Part shown: positions 28,786 through 38,982 of the stretch, piece by piece
Position numbering within the stretch: the first letter of the stretch is position 1
Layout: every line of letters begins with the position of its first letter
Origin: Nitrospira sp.
GTDB lineage: Bacteria > Nitrospirota > Nitrospiria > Nitrospirales > Nitrospiraceae
Direction: 5' to 3'
NCBI GenBank assembly: GCA_005116775.1
Contig: SWDN01000003.1
Location: 325,905 to 389,904 of the forward strand
DNA: 64,000 nt
Program-made: the position numbers and the translations under genes
Notes under the pieces: generated by a model
Seen by the model: only the letters and a program-made list of their open reading frames with translations
Told to the model about the DNA's origin: nothing
The model's database searches: none

Positions 28786-31032
28786 ATGTCTACACTTCCA
28801 ATAGAAGATGCGTTGCCCGGTCTTTGTTGTGCCCTGACAGAGGGTCGCAATGCGCTGCTGACTGCCGCGCCCGGCGCAGGAAAAACGACACGCGTGCCAC
28901 TGGCCCTGCTCGATGCGCCTTGGCGTCTTGAAACCCAACGGCTCTTCCGATCGGACCTCCGTCTTCTCGTCATGTCGGCGACATTAGACTGTGGACCCAT
29001 CGCGAGTCTCCTAGGCCATGCGCCTGTAATCATCTCCGAAGGGAAGATGTTTCCAGTAGAGATTCGCTATCTAGATCAGCCGCTGTCCGGACATCTCGAT
29101 GCGGCGGTTGTCCAATCGATCCGGCGCTCCCTCGCGCAAGATCACGGGAGTCTCTTGGTCTTTTTGCCCGGCATGGCAGAGATACGCCGTGTCGAACGGA
29201 AACTCCTCGATCTCAATTTGGGACCGAACATCCTTATCGCGCCGCTCCATGGCGATCTACCGCAAGAGGCACAAGACCGAGCCATCGCGCCTGCTGAACC
29301 TGGCATAAGAAAGGTCGTGCTGGCCACCTCCATAGCCGAAACCAGTTTGACGATCGACGGAGTGCGCGTCGTCATCGATGCCGGTTTGTTGCGTGTGCCT
29401 CGCTTCGATCCGCGATCAGGCCTGACGAGACTGGATACTATTCGCGTCACTCAAGACTCAGCCGAGCAACGCCGTGGCCGAGCCGGGCGACTCGAACCGG
29501 GCATCTGTGTGCGCCTTTGGACCGCTGCAGAGCATCAGTCGTTGGCCGCTCGTCGCCCACCAGAAATGCTCGACGCCGATCTGACACCACTGGTGCTCGA
29601 ACTGGCCCTCTGGGGCACAACCAATCCAGCCGAATTGTCCTGGCTCACGCCCCCACCGCCAGGAGCGGTGGCCCAGGCTAGAGAATTGCTCATCACCCTC
29701 AGCGCGTTCAACCCCGATGGACAGATCACTGCTCATGGAAGACAGATGGCTGAGCTATCGCTCCATCCTCGCCTCGCGCACATGTTGCTCAAATCTGTGT
29801 CGTTACAACTGAGCCCTATGGCCTGTGAACTGGCGGCACTCCTCAGCGAGCGAGATCTCCTGCGAGGCCCCCCTGGCTGGCGTAACAGCGATCTACGGCT
29901 CCGTATAGACGTCTTACACGGACAGCACGATCACGCAGCCGGCGCCACCATCGATCGAGCCGCCTGTCTCCGAATCAGACGCATCGCCGACCTGTGGGAT
30001 CGACAACTCCCACGGTCAGCTCGCTTGGATCGACACGATAACCTTGATGAGGTCGGGCTCTTGCTGGCCCTCGCCTATCCAGATCGCATCGCCCAACGCC
30101 AAGGTGGACAAGGTGGAATGGCCGCGCGCTACCTCATGGCCAATGGCCGAGGCGCACTCTTTGCGCAACCAGACCCACTCGGGTCGGAAGACTATCTCGT
30201 CATCGCCGACTTAAACGGCGGTCAGCAATGGGCTAAGATCGATCTGGCTGCGCCTATACGGCTTCACGATCTTGAAACTCTGTATGCCGATCACATTCAA
30301 GTCGAGGATGCCGTGTCGTGGGACGACACAACTCAGGCGGTGCGAGCCACACGACAACGCCGATTGGGTTCACTGATTCTGTCCGAACAGGGACTCTCGA
30401 AACCGGATGCTTCGGCCATTTCAAAGGCGCTTATACAAGGTATTCGTCAGGCCGGGCTCGACAAGCTGTCTTGGACTACTGAACTTCGTCAGTGGCAGGC
30501 GCGAATAGCATTCCTTTGCCGAATCGAAGGGCAAGACTCACGATGGCCCGATCTGTCCGATGACGCATTACGACACACGCTCGACGACTGGCTTGGTCCC
30601 TTTCTTTCTGGAATCACGACGCTCGACCGCGCCACCAAACTCGATCTCACCCGGCCGTTGCACGCGCTCCTCTCCTGGGAGCAATCACGCCAACTCGAAC
30701 GATTGGCCCCCACGCATCTGACTGTGCCGAGCGGATCGAGCGTTCGTGTGGAGTATGAGACGCTCGATCTCCCCATCCTGGCTGTGCGATTGCAAGAAAT
30801 GTTCGGCTGCAAGGACACGCCCCGTCTCGTCGATGGAAAAATTCCGGTCATGCTGCATCTCCTGTCACCGGCTCGAGGGCCCGTCCAGATTACCAAAGAC
30901 CTGGCCAGCTTCTGGGCCAATGTCTATCAAGAAGTCCGCAAAGAACTCCGTGGCCGCTACCCCAAACACTCCTGGCCGGAAGATCCCCTAACCGCCCCGC
31001 CGACGTCGAAAACGAAACGAAAAACGCAATGA
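28786..31032 (+). CDS. hrpB: ATP-dependent helicase HrpB with an internal deletion that removes the DEAH motif
   Basis: APGAGKTTRVPLALLDAPWR joins directly to LETQRLFRSDLRLLVMSATLD; remaining motifs ATSIAETSLTIDGVRVVIDAG and QRRGRAGR are intact. Confidence 0.88.
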   Translation: MSTLPIEDALPGLCCALTEGRNALLTAAPGAGKTTRVPLALLDAPWRLETQRLFRSDLRLLVMSATLDCGPIASLLGHAPVIISEGKMFPVEIRYLDQPLSGHLDAAVVQSIRRSLAQDHGSLLVFLPGMAEIRRVERKLLDLNLGPNILIAPLHGDLPQEAQDRAIAPAEPGIRKVVLATSIAETSLTIDGVRVVIDAGLLRVPRFDPRSGLTRLDTIRVTQDSAEQRRGRAGRLEPGICVRLWTAAEHQSLAARRPPEMLDADLTPLVLELALWGTTNPAELSWLTPPPPGAVAQARELLITLSAFNPDGQITAHGRQMAELSLHPRLAHMLLKSVSLQLSPMACELAALLSERDLLRGPPGWRNSDLRLRIDVLHGQHDHAAGATIDRAACLRIRRIADLWDRQLPRSARLDRHDNLDEVGLLLALAYPDRIAQRQGGQGGMAARYLMANGRGALFAQPDPLGSEDYLVIADLNGGQQWAKIDLAAPIRLHDLETLYADHIQVEDAVSWDDTTQAVRATRQRRLGSLILSEQGLSKPDASAISKALIQGIRQAGLDKLSWTTELRQWQARIAFLCRIEGQDSRWPDLSDDALRHTLDDWLGPFLSGITTLDRATKLDLTRPLHALLSWEQSRQLERLAPTHLTVPSGSSVRVEYETLDLPILAVRLQEMFGCKDTPRLVDGKIPVMLHLLSPARGPVQITKDLASFWANVYQEVRKELRGRYPKHSWPEDPLTAPPTSKTKRKTQ

Positions 31033-31178
31033 TGTGGGTTAGGGCAGGCAACGAGCCGACTCATCCCGACTCGCGCAGGGAACGCATGTTCCGTCAACGT
31101 TCGATGCGTGGAAATTAGATGCTCTCTCAGTGGCCCACCGCGCCTATGGTTGCAGACGGACGGCTCGGGCGCAAGGTT

Positions 31179-31457
31179 TCATACTGGAATGTCTCGCGTG
31201 CCGTCGTATGATGTTCTCGATTGGTGGGAGAGCTTCACGATATCGCCGTCCTTGATCACCGTATCTTCGCCGCTTACTTTTTTGTTTACGGCAATCATCA
31301 ATTCTCGGTTCAAGAGGAACTGTAGCAACGAGCCCCTGCGATCCTGGTTCGCCTCGATGAGTTTTCTGACCGTCGTCGGCCCTTGAATCTCACATTCAAA
31401 TTCTGTTTCCCCGACCGCATCGCGTAGGGTTAATCCAAATATCAACACCGTGACCAT
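31179..31457 (-). CDS. MoaD/ThiS-like (ubiquitin-fold) protein
   Basis: Small beta-grasp-like protein MVTVLIFGLTLRD...GPTTVRKLIEAN...MIAVNKKVSGEDTVIKDGDIVKL; lacks a terminal GG. Confidence 0.6.
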   Translation of the reverse strand: MVTVLIFGLTLRDAVGETEFECEIQGPTTVRKLIEANQDRRGSLLQFLLNRELMIAVNKKVSGEDTVIKDGDIVKLSHQSRTSYDGTRDIPV

Positions 31458-31465
31458 AGCTTCCT

Positions 31466-31549
31466 CGTTATTTGGTTTGTTTGGTTGATTTGGTTCATCT
31501 GGTTAGTTTCGAGCAACCAAAAACCAGACAAACCAAATAAACAAAACAC
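31466..31549. repeat. 9-bp-period inverted-repeat element, copy 5
   Basis: cgttatttggtttgtttggttgatttggttcatctggttagtttcgagcaaccaaaaaccagacaaaccaaataaac. Confidence 0.85.
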
Positions 31550-31551
31550 AC

Positions 31552-34377
31552 CTACAAGCGGTCGGCTGCTTCGTAGGCATCTTGAATCAGTTGCGCCACA
31601 TGTTTGACCTCCGCCGTGCCCTGTAACCCAGTACGCAGTTGAATCATGCAGGCGGGGCAACTGGTGGCCACCACGTCGGCGCCGCTCTGTTCGACGGCCT
31701 GCCGCTTGCGCTCGACAATACGTTGCGACGTCTCGAAGTCCTTTACGAGATAGGTTCCGGCACCGCCCGCGCAGCGATCGGCGTCCGGCATCTCGACATA
31801 TTCGACGCCCGGCAAGCCGGCTAAAATCTTGCGAGGCTCTTTCGTCACTCCTGCGGCGCGCAGATGACAGGAGGAATGGTAGGCCACCTTGCACTTGGCA
31901 GGCTGCCGACTGGCCATGGCCGGTTTTACCGGCGACTGCGCGACGAACTCTGAAATATGCGTAACCCGTTTTGCCAAGGCTTGAGCAGCCTCCTGCTCCG
32001 GCTCCCCCGTAAACAACGTGGGATAATCCTTCAACGCGAGGGTGCAAGAGGCGCAACCGGTGACGACCGTATCGTACTTCGCCATGGCTGCGAGATTGAC
32101 CCGCGCCCCTTCTTTGGCTAATGCGCGATGTCCGTAGGTTTCGATCGGTGTCCCGGAACAGCGTTGCGGCGGCAGGTCCGGCTCGACTCCATGTTTTCGC
32201 AGTACGGCAATCACCGCATCCCCCACCCCATCGTCGAAATAGTTCGCCGCACAACCGTGGAAATAGGCCACAGGGGACCGAGGCCCTCGCGTGGTCTGAG
32301 GAATCAACTCGGGATAGCGGTCTCGGAGATGGCGTTGTGCCAATCGAGGTAACACCAGCTGGGGGGATAATTGTGCTGTTTCGGCAAGACCGCGCATGAA
32401 TGGCTTTGTCAGACGATCGATGAGCCGCCGCATCAGTGGTCGATCCCACAGGAATTGATACCTTGCAAGAAACTTTAAGAATCGTCCAAATCGCGCTGTT
32501 TGCGCATGATAATAAAATATCGCTCCAGCTGTAAGATTTGGGTGCTCAGCGCGCCGGTCCAAAATAAGCTGAGACACATCGACGCCGGCGGGACAGGCGG
32601 TACGACAGGATTTGCAATTGAGACAGGCCTCCACCACTCGTTTTGAGTTGAGATAGCTGTAGTTCTTATCGGTGACGATCTCGAACCAGCCGCGCGAACT
32701 CATATCTTCCGATTGAAACACGTCGTAGACCGGGCAGACGGCATTGCACTTGGCACAGGTCGCACAGGGTTTCGACAGTCGCTCATAGTCGATATGGTCC
32801 GTGAAGGGCCGGTCGCTGATCTTGACGCCTGGGTTTAGCACTCCTGAGGGATCGAAACTCTGCTTCACTTGTACAAACACATCGTACAGCTCCGGGCCGA
32901 ACATGGTCTTCACATATTCGGCTCGCACCCGGCCATCTCCATGCTCCCCGCAGATCGAGCCGCCGAAGCGATCTATGACTGTCTGGTGAATCTCGTGATA
33001 GCCCTGTACCATTTTCTGAAAATCGCCCTGATCGTTTACGTCGAGCAAGGGAATGATGTGAGCGTTTCCATTTCCGATATGACCAAAAATCGCCACCGGC
33101 ACGCGCTGCCCTGCAAAGAACTCTCCCAAATAGCGAATCAGTTCGCTGATTCGATCTGCCGGCACCACCACGTCGTCGACAAAGTTGATGGGCTTCTTCT
33201 TGGGATCGAATCGATAGAGCGTGGGATAGAGCGCCTTGCGAGCCTTCCACAATTGGTCCCGCTGATCGGGGTCAAAGGCGATCACAGGATCGGATGCGAG
33301 GAGATAAGAGCGGCAGAGCTGAGTCATACGTTCGGCCTGCGCACGGAGATCGGCCTGGTCGGCGTCGGCATCCAACTCGATCAAGAGTGTGGCCGCAGCA
33401 TCAATCGGGATGCCATGCTTCGCCCGCCCGATCAGATTGAGCGTGTTGGCATCCATTACTTCCAACGCGCTCGGACATAACTCCAGTAGTTTCGGCACCG
33501 CGTCGCCCACATCTTCCAGACGATGAAAATGAATGAGCGATGTGAGGGTTGCGCGAGGCTTTTCAACTAGTCTGATCGTCGCCTCGCTGAACAGACCGAG
33601 CGTACCTTCGCTGCCGACAAACAATTTAGGAAGGTCGAAGCGGCCTTGTGCCATTCCATCGACGAGCCCGAAAAGATTGTAGCCGCAACTGTTTTTGCTG
33701 ACGGCCGGGCGTTTCTGTGCAATCAGACCGGCATGGTCTCGGAGCAGCGACCGCAAAACGTGAAGAGGCTTGTGGGCCTTCAGCAGATCGGCGAAGACCG
33801 GATCGTCGAGCCGATAGGCCTTGGCATCCAGCCATTCACCGGATTGCAGGCAGACACGGAGCGCCTCCACATTGTCTTTGACCGCGCCATAGCGCAGCGT
33901 GTGGGGACCGGATGAATTATTCGCCAACATTCCGCCGAGCTTACACATGTCACCGCTGGATGGATCTGGCCCGAATAAAAGCCCCTGCCGGCCCAACTGC
34001 TTGTTGAGTTCGGCCAGAACAATCCCCGGCTGCACCCGAGCCCAGCGCTCTTCGTAATTTAACTCCAGTACCCGACTCAGGCGCGAGACGTCCAGAATAA
34101 TGCCGGACCCAATCGCCGAGCCAGTTAGGTTCGTGCCGGCAGCGCGAGGCGTCAGAGGTATACCGTGTCCCACGGCATAACGAACGGTAGCAGCAATGTC
34201 CTCCTCAGACTCGACAAGCACAACCGCCTTCGGCATCATGCGATAAATGCTCGCATCCACCGCATAGGCCCTGAGCGTCGAGTAATCATCTTTTACTTTG
34301 TCTGCGCCCACTGCGGCACGGAGGTCGGAAGCGATGGCGTGGGAACGTTCAGGCAGAATAAGAGTAGGTGCAGTCAT
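31552..34377 (-). CDS. FAD-linked oxidase (GlcD/D-lactate dehydrogenase type) fused to 4Fe-4S and CCG-domain Fe-S module
   Basis: PRAAGTNLTGSAIGSGIILDVSRL, CATCAKCNAVCPVYDVF, CLNCKSCRTACPAGVDV, CCG-type motifs in the C-terminal half. Confidence 0.92.
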   Translation of the reverse strand: MTAPTLILPERSHAIASDLRAAVGADKVKDDYSTLRAYAVDASIYRMMPKAVVLVESEEDIAATVRYAVGHGIPLTPRAAGTNLTGSAIGSGIILDVSRLSRVLELNYEERWARVQPGIVLAELNKQLGRQGLLFGPDPSSGDMCKLGGMLANNSSGPHTLRYGAVKDNVEALRVCLQSGEWLDAKAYRLDDPVFADLLKAHKPLHVLRSLLRDHAGLIAQKRPAVSKNSCGYNLFGLVDGMAQGRFDLPKLFVGSEGTLGLFSEATIRLVEKPRATLTSLIHFHRLEDVGDAVPKLLELCPSALEVMDANTLNLIGRAKHGIPIDAAATLLIELDADADQADLRAQAERMTQLCRSYLLASDPVIAFDPDQRDQLWKARKALYPTLYRFDPKKKPINFVDDVVVPADRISELIRYLGEFFAGQRVPVAIFGHIGNGNAHIIPLLDVNDQGDFQKMVQGYHEIHQTVIDRFGGSICGEHGDGRVRAEYVKTMFGPELYDVFVQVKQSFDPSGVLNPGVKISDRPFTDHIDYERLSKPCATCAKCNAVCPVYDVFQSEDMSSRGWFEIVTDKNYSYLNSKRVVEACLNCKSCRTACPAGVDVSQLILDRRAEHPNLTAGAIFYYHAQTARFGRFLKFLARYQFLWDRPLMRRLIDRLTKPFMRGLAETAQLSPQLVLPRLAQRHLRDRYPELIPQTTRGPRSPVAYFHGCAANYFDDGVGDAVIAVLRKHGVEPDLPPQRCSGTPIETYGHRALAKEGARVNLAAMAKYDTVVTGCASCTLALKDYPTLFTGEPEQEAAQALAKRVTHISEFVAQSPVKPAMASRQPAKCKVAYHSSCHLRAAGVTKEPRKILAGLPGVEYVEMPDADRCAGGAGTYLVKDFETSQRIVERKRQAVEQSGADVVATSCPACMIQLRTGLQGTAEVKHVAQLIQDAYEAADRL

Positions 34378-34432
34378 AATTGAATGGCTTATTCATTCTA
34401 GACAGTATCGAGAGACCAGCACAAGCCTGACC

Positions 34433-34462
34433 TCTAACGAAACAAACCAAAGAAATCAGATA
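34433..34462. repeat. 9-bp-period element, half copy 6
   Basis: taacgaaacaaaccaaagaaatcagatac; one arm only. Confidence 0.45.
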
Positions 34463-34487
34463 CTCATCCTGCTACAATCTGCGCCCT

Positions 34488-35453
34488 GTGACCCATACAC
34501 GCCCCACTCTCTACCTTTCACGCCTCCTCCCCGATCCCGTCATGTCCATTGTGCGGGAGCAGTTCCGACTGGCGCAGGAACCGCTCGATACGTTGCCTAC
34601 TCCATCGGCGCTTCGCGAGGGACTCTGTCAGGCCGACGCAGCCATCGTGACGTTGGGCGATCGCATCGACGCCGAGACCATTCATGCAGCCACGCGACTG
34701 AGAATCCTGGCAAACTATGCCGTGGGGTATAACAACGTCGATCTGGCTACCGCGCAAGCGCGTGGGCTGGTCGTCACCAATACTCCGGACGTCTTGACGG
34801 ATGCCACTGCCGATTTGACTTGGGCGTTGCTCCTGGCAGTGGCCCGCCGTGTCGTTGAAGGGGATATCCTCGTTCGATCCGGTGGTTGGACAGGATGGAG
34901 CCCCACTCAGCTTTTAGGGGCAGAGATATCAGGAAAGACGCTGGGGATTATCGGCATGGGACGAATCGGGCAAGCGGTGGCTCGTCGCGCAGTGGGATTT
35001 CGTATGCCGGTGCGCTACCACACCAGACAACCTCAGACCGGCCGCTCTTTCCCCTCCGAGTGGGAATATCGTTCGCTACAAGATCTGTTGGGAGAATCCG
35101 ATGTCGTGACAATCCATGCCCCTCTGACGCCGACCACCCACTATCTGATCGGCGCACGAGAGTTGGCATGGATGAAGTCTACCGCCTGTATTGTCAATAC
35201 TGCTCGTGGTCCGATCGTCGATGAAGGCGCGTTGGTGCATGCGCTGAAAACCGGAATCATCGCCGGGGCTGGACTCGACGTCTATGAACGAGAACCGGCT
35301 ATCCACGCAGGGTTGGCACAGCTGAAGCAAGTGGTGCTACTTCCCCATCTGGGATCAGCCACAGTGGATGCCAGGGTTCAGATGGGACTGGTGTGTTTGA
35401 AGAATATTCACGCCGTGCTGGATGGACATCCAGCGCCCAACATGGTTTGCTAG
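34488..35453 (+). CDS. D-2-hydroxyacid dehydrogenase (glyoxylate/hydroxypyruvate reductase type)
   Basis: GKTLGIIGMGRIGQAVARRA...VNTARGPIVDEGALVHAL...GLDVYEREP; GTG start. Confidence 0.92.
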   Translation: MTHTRPTLYLSRLLPDPVMSIVREQFRLAQEPLDTLPTPSALREGLCQADAAIVTLGDRIDAETIHAATRLRILANYAVGYNNVDLATAQARGLVVTNTPDVLTDATADLTWALLLAVARRVVEGDILVRSGGWTGWSPTQLLGAEISGKTLGIIGMGRIGQAVARRAVGFRMPVRYHTRQPQTGRSFPSEWEYRSLQDLLGESDVVTIHAPLTPTTHYLIGARELAWMKSTACIVNTARGPIVDEGALVHALKTGIIAGAGLDVYEREPAIHAGLAQLKQVVLLPHLGSATVDARVQMGLVCLKNIHAVLDGHPAPNMVC

Positions 35454-35507
35454 CAGGCTGTGCACACCAGAGGATTTCCTCTGACAAACATGTCCAGCTT
35501 CCTGTTA

Positions 35508-37292
35508 CTACACAAGGCGAAACGTGGAAGGAGACTCGACCGGAATACTCCGCGACTGAATGGACTCCAGTCTTTGTGGCACATCGTGGAAGGTCGGAAT
35601 CGATTCGTAGATCGCGGCAGCCTGACTCCACTGTTCTTGGACTTCGTAGAGTAAGCCGAGTTCGTAGCGGATGGCTTGCGCTTTGGCTCCTTGGCACTTC
35701 GGGTCTTGCAGCAGCAGTTCGAGCTGAGCGCTCGCCGACGGGCATTCACCCTGTTCTTTCAAACACACTGCGAGCATGAGACAAGAATCTGAGAACATAT
35801 TCTGGCTCTTCATCGAGAGCGAAAATTCTTCCTTGGCTTCATCCAGCAATCCCATGTTCTTGTAGGCGACGCCCAGCGTATAGTGCGTCTCCGGATCAAT
35901 CTCGTTTGCAGGCGGGACAGACACCAACGGCTCGACGGCAGGCTCCGAGGCCGGGGCCTTCGGGGAAAATGTCGAGGCCCATTTGCCGACCAAAGGGCTG
36001 GCCGGGGCTAGTTGTTTCACTTTTGCATAGAGGTTCGCCGCATGGGTTGAACGTTCATCCTGCGGATGTATCAGGAGCAATTCGAGCGCGCGGGCATATT
36101 GCAAAGCTGCTCCAGCGGTATCGCCCTTGGCTTCAAGCAGGGAGCCGAAAAGTTCCCGAGTTTCCGTCTGATCCGGTTGTGCTGCCACGACACGGCTCAG
36201 CCATGCTTCTGCCTCTGTTTGCTGACCAGCCTCCATATAAGCCTGAAACTGTTCAGCGATTGAACGCGTTGGACCTGAGTCTGATGCAGACGATACCAGT
36301 GCCGCCTGATCGTCCGACTCGGCGCTCGATGCAACCTGATCCGACTCTATCGAATACGATGGCTCTGATTGAGCTGGTGCAGGCTCCGGCTCGTCGAGAG
36401 AAGAACGATCACTGTGGGGCGGCGCGGACTTGGACGGCGCATTCCATCGATCGTCAGGTGTCGTTCCCGTCCACGAAAACCCAGAAGAACGTTCCGGCAC
36501 CTGAGCGGCTGCTTCCATCGGCGCCTGGGGTGATGCCGCCGCGGAAGCTTCAACAGAGTCCTCACCCTTCATCAGCACAGAGAGCTTCGCGACGATGGGG
36601 TTGTCCGGAGCGAGTGATGTGACTTTTTCAAACAGCTCCTCATGGAGTGTCGGCATGCCAGGCTCTGGATGTTGGAGTAAGAGCTCAATGGCCTTTCCAT
36701 ACTGGAGCACGGCATTCTCAGCATCGCCTTTTTCTTCGTACAGCGATGCGTAGAGTTCAAGAATCGCCACCGACTGTGGTTGAACCGCCAAAAAATCGGT
36801 GATCAGGGCTTCAGCCTTCTCATAATCTTGTGCCCGCAAGGCCGCTCCAGCGAGGTAGCGATATTCACCGAATGCCACCTGAATGTCTCCGCGTCGCAAA
36901 TGCAACTTCGCGAGCAACTGACAGACCTCTGGGTTGCCCGGCTCTTTGGTCAGCATTTGGTTCAGAATGGCCTCAGCCCCGGCAAACTGTTTTTCTTCGA
37001 TGCGGTGGGCGGCCTCCGACAACAGATTGAGCGGCTCAGTGCTCTTGGAGGCACCTCCTGCTGAGCCGGCTTCCGTCTTGGCATCGCGTCTTGGACTCCC
37101 ACCGGTCTTTTTGTAATGATCAATGAACTGCGTGGCTTCATGATTGGCGGGATCGATCCGTAAGACAGCTTGATAGGCGTCCTTCGCCTCGGCATAGCGC
37201 TGCTGGGCAGACCGCTCCCGCCCTAGCTGCAAATAGACTGTCGTGGCTTCGTCCTGCCTATTCTCTTGCAGGCACAATTCTGCGTTGTGCAT
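35508..37292 (-). CDS. TPR-repeat protein
   Basis: Repeated TPR-like units (AEAKDAYQAVLRIDPANHEA; ETHYTLGVAYKNMGLLDEAKEEF). Confidence 0.8.
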   Translation of the reverse strand: MHNAELCLQENRQDEATTVYLQLGRERSAQQRYAEAKDAYQAVLRIDPANHEATQFIDHYKKTGGSPRRDAKTEAGSAGGASKSTEPLNLLSEAAHRIEEKQFAGAEAILNQMLTKEPGNPEVCQLLAKLHLRRGDIQVAFGEYRYLAGAALRAQDYEKAEALITDFLAVQPQSVAILELYASLYEEKGDAENAVLQYGKAIELLLQHPEPGMPTLHEELFEKVTSLAPDNPIVAKLSVLMKGEDSVEASAAASPQAPMEAAAQVPERSSGFSWTGTTPDDRWNAPSKSAPPHSDRSSLDEPEPAPAQSEPSYSIESDQVASSAESDDQAALVSSASDSGPTRSIAEQFQAYMEAGQQTEAEAWLSRVVAAQPDQTETRELFGSLLEAKGDTAGAALQYARALELLLIHPQDERSTHAANLYAKVKQLAPASPLVGKWASTFSPKAPASEPAVEPLVSVPPANEIDPETHYTLGVAYKNMGLLDEAKEEFSLSMKSQNMFSDSCLMLAVCLKEQGECPSASAQLELLLQDPKCQGAKAQAIRYELGLLYEVQEQWSQAAAIYESIPTFHDVPQRLESIQSRSIPVESPSTFRLV

Positions 37293-37623
37293 CGCCGCCG
37301 AATTTTGACTTCTTTGAGCGGACCGTTTTTTTAACGATGCAGCCGTCCGAGCATAATCGCACGCATGAATCGGTTCGTATTTCCCGCATCAAGACAGGAG
37401 ATTTCTTGTTTTGTGGATCTGCTCTATATCCTTGACAAAAACCAAACCTCTGGTAAACCTGAAGAGGCACTTATGTATTGGCCACTATAAAACTATTGGA
37501 CAACATCGCCTGACCATCGGGTAAACAAGGGATCGCCCTTAGCGATGCGCCATTGATGGCGGCATACAACATATATCACCGAAGACATATCTCAGGAGTC
37601 AACACACACCAGGAGGTACCGCA

Positions 37624-38802
37624 ATGTTTCGGAATCTGAAAATCGGAAGCAAACTCGTATTGCTTGGACTTATATTCAGCATACCGGTCGCTGTCCTCCT
37701 GTTCTTGCTTATCAAGGAGCAAAACATCGCGATCGAGTTCGGTCAGAAGGAACGCTTGGGTGTTGAATACATCAATCCGGTTCGACACCTGCTCCATGAC
37801 ATTCAGAAGCATCAAGTCGCGTTTCTCAACGGATCGTCTGAAGCTTCTGCACTGGAGAAACAAATCGAACAGGATATTCGATCGGCCCAGGAGGTCGATA
37901 GTCGTTATGGGAAAGATTTAAAAACAACCCACGGCCTATCTGGGCTGGTAGAGAAGTGGTCTACGACAAAATCCTTAATTCTTCGCAGTTCCAGCAATGC
38001 CAAACCTGAAAATATCAACTCGGCGTATGACGACATCATCGACAAGTCGATCTTGCCACTCATCATCCAGGCGGGAGATACCTCGAATCTCATCTTGGAC
38101 CCCGATCTCGATAGTTACTATGCGATGGATAACGTCGTCCTCAATTTGCCTGCACTTGGGCAATTGATCGCTCAGACCAACGCGCACGTCGCCGACCTGA
38201 TTGCGACACGTGAAAACATGGAATCTAAGAAGCAGCTTATATCGTTCCTTTTGGCGAGGATCGAGCCGACAGTGGAGCGGTTAAACACCGGACTTCAGAC
38301 CGCCATCAATCAGAATCCTTCCTTGCGCGGCAAGCTCTCTCTCCCCCTTCGCACACACCTCGAGGCAGTGAAGGCCTTCGACGATACAATCCGACGCCAG
38401 GTCTTGGACGCGGGACCGAGTGAGTTCGCAAAACTCGATCTGAAGTCCATGAGCGCGAACGGTTTGAAAACCCTTGAGTCCAATTATGCGATGTATGACG
38501 TCACCATAGGCGTCCTTGACGACCTGCTCGCCACTCGCATAGGCGGCTTCAATCAACGCCGTGGAGCTTCGCTAGGCGCCGTCGGTATCAGTATTGTTTT
38601 TGCCGCGCTGTTCGTTTTCTCAATTGGACGCAGCATCAGCAAGCCACTCGCCGAACTTAGAGAAGCAATGGATCGTATCGGCAAAGGAGACTTGAATACC
38701 CCGACCAACATCGATCGGAAAGATGAAATTGGTCAGCTGGCAGGGGCGATCAACCGGCTGCAAAAAACTCTACAAGGCGGCGGTAAAATGAAGGCTGCCT
38801 AG
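37624..38802 (+). CDS. Two-TM sensor-like protein ending in a HAMP domain, no output domain
   Basis: N-terminal TM, helical periplasmic domain, second TM, HAMP-like SIGRSISKPLAELREAMDRIGKGDLNTP...DEIGQLAGAINRL, then stop. Confidence 0.82.
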   Translation: MFRNLKIGSKLVLLGLIFSIPVAVLLFLLIKEQNIAIEFGQKERLGVEYINPVRHLLHDIQKHQVAFLNGSSEASALEKQIEQDIRSAQEVDSRYGKDLKTTHGLSGLVEKWSTTKSLILRSSSNAKPENINSAYDDIIDKSILPLIIQAGDTSNLILDPDLDSYYAMDNVVLNLPALGQLIAQTNAHVADLIATRENMESKKQLISFLLARIEPTVERLNTGLQTAINQNPSLRGKLSLPLRTHLEAVKAFDDTIRRQVLDAGPSEFAKLDLKSMSANGLKTLESNYAMYDVTIGVLDDLLATRIGGFNQRRGASLGAVGISIVFAALFVFSIGRSISKPLAELREAMDRIGKGDLNTPTNIDRKDEIGQLAGAINRLQKTLQGGGKMKAA

Positions 38803-38853
38803 AAACCACGTTTACGGAATTGTATAAAGAAGATTCCCGCAGCAGCTTACTCC

Positions 38854-38882
38854 GCCTTCGTAGCCACTTTGGCTGCGAAGGC
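38854..38882. terminator. 13-bp-stem hairpin GCCTTCGTAGCCA-CTT-TGGCTGCGAAGGC
   Basis: Inverted repeat with one mismatch between the HAMP gene and convergent cobQ. Confidence 0.6.
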
Positions 38883-38982
38883 CGGAAGCGGCGGGGCATC
38901 CTGCCGGCGACAACACGACCGGTTTTCCCCTTGCACCCATTCTCATATTGATCTTTGTGAAACCAATCAGCGGCGCCTGTCT

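Noticed and set aside
31442-32449. Minus-strand 335-aa ORF overlapping the GlcD-like gene
   Set aside because: Alternative frame of the confident 31552-34377 gene; its NQMNQINQTNQ tail is just the 9-bp repeat translated.
37258-37470. Missing N-terminus of the TPR protein as another deletion
   Set aside because: Sequence upstream of Met 37292 stays open for a while but has no in-frame ATG/GTG/TTG, and the existing Met fits a typical TPR start.
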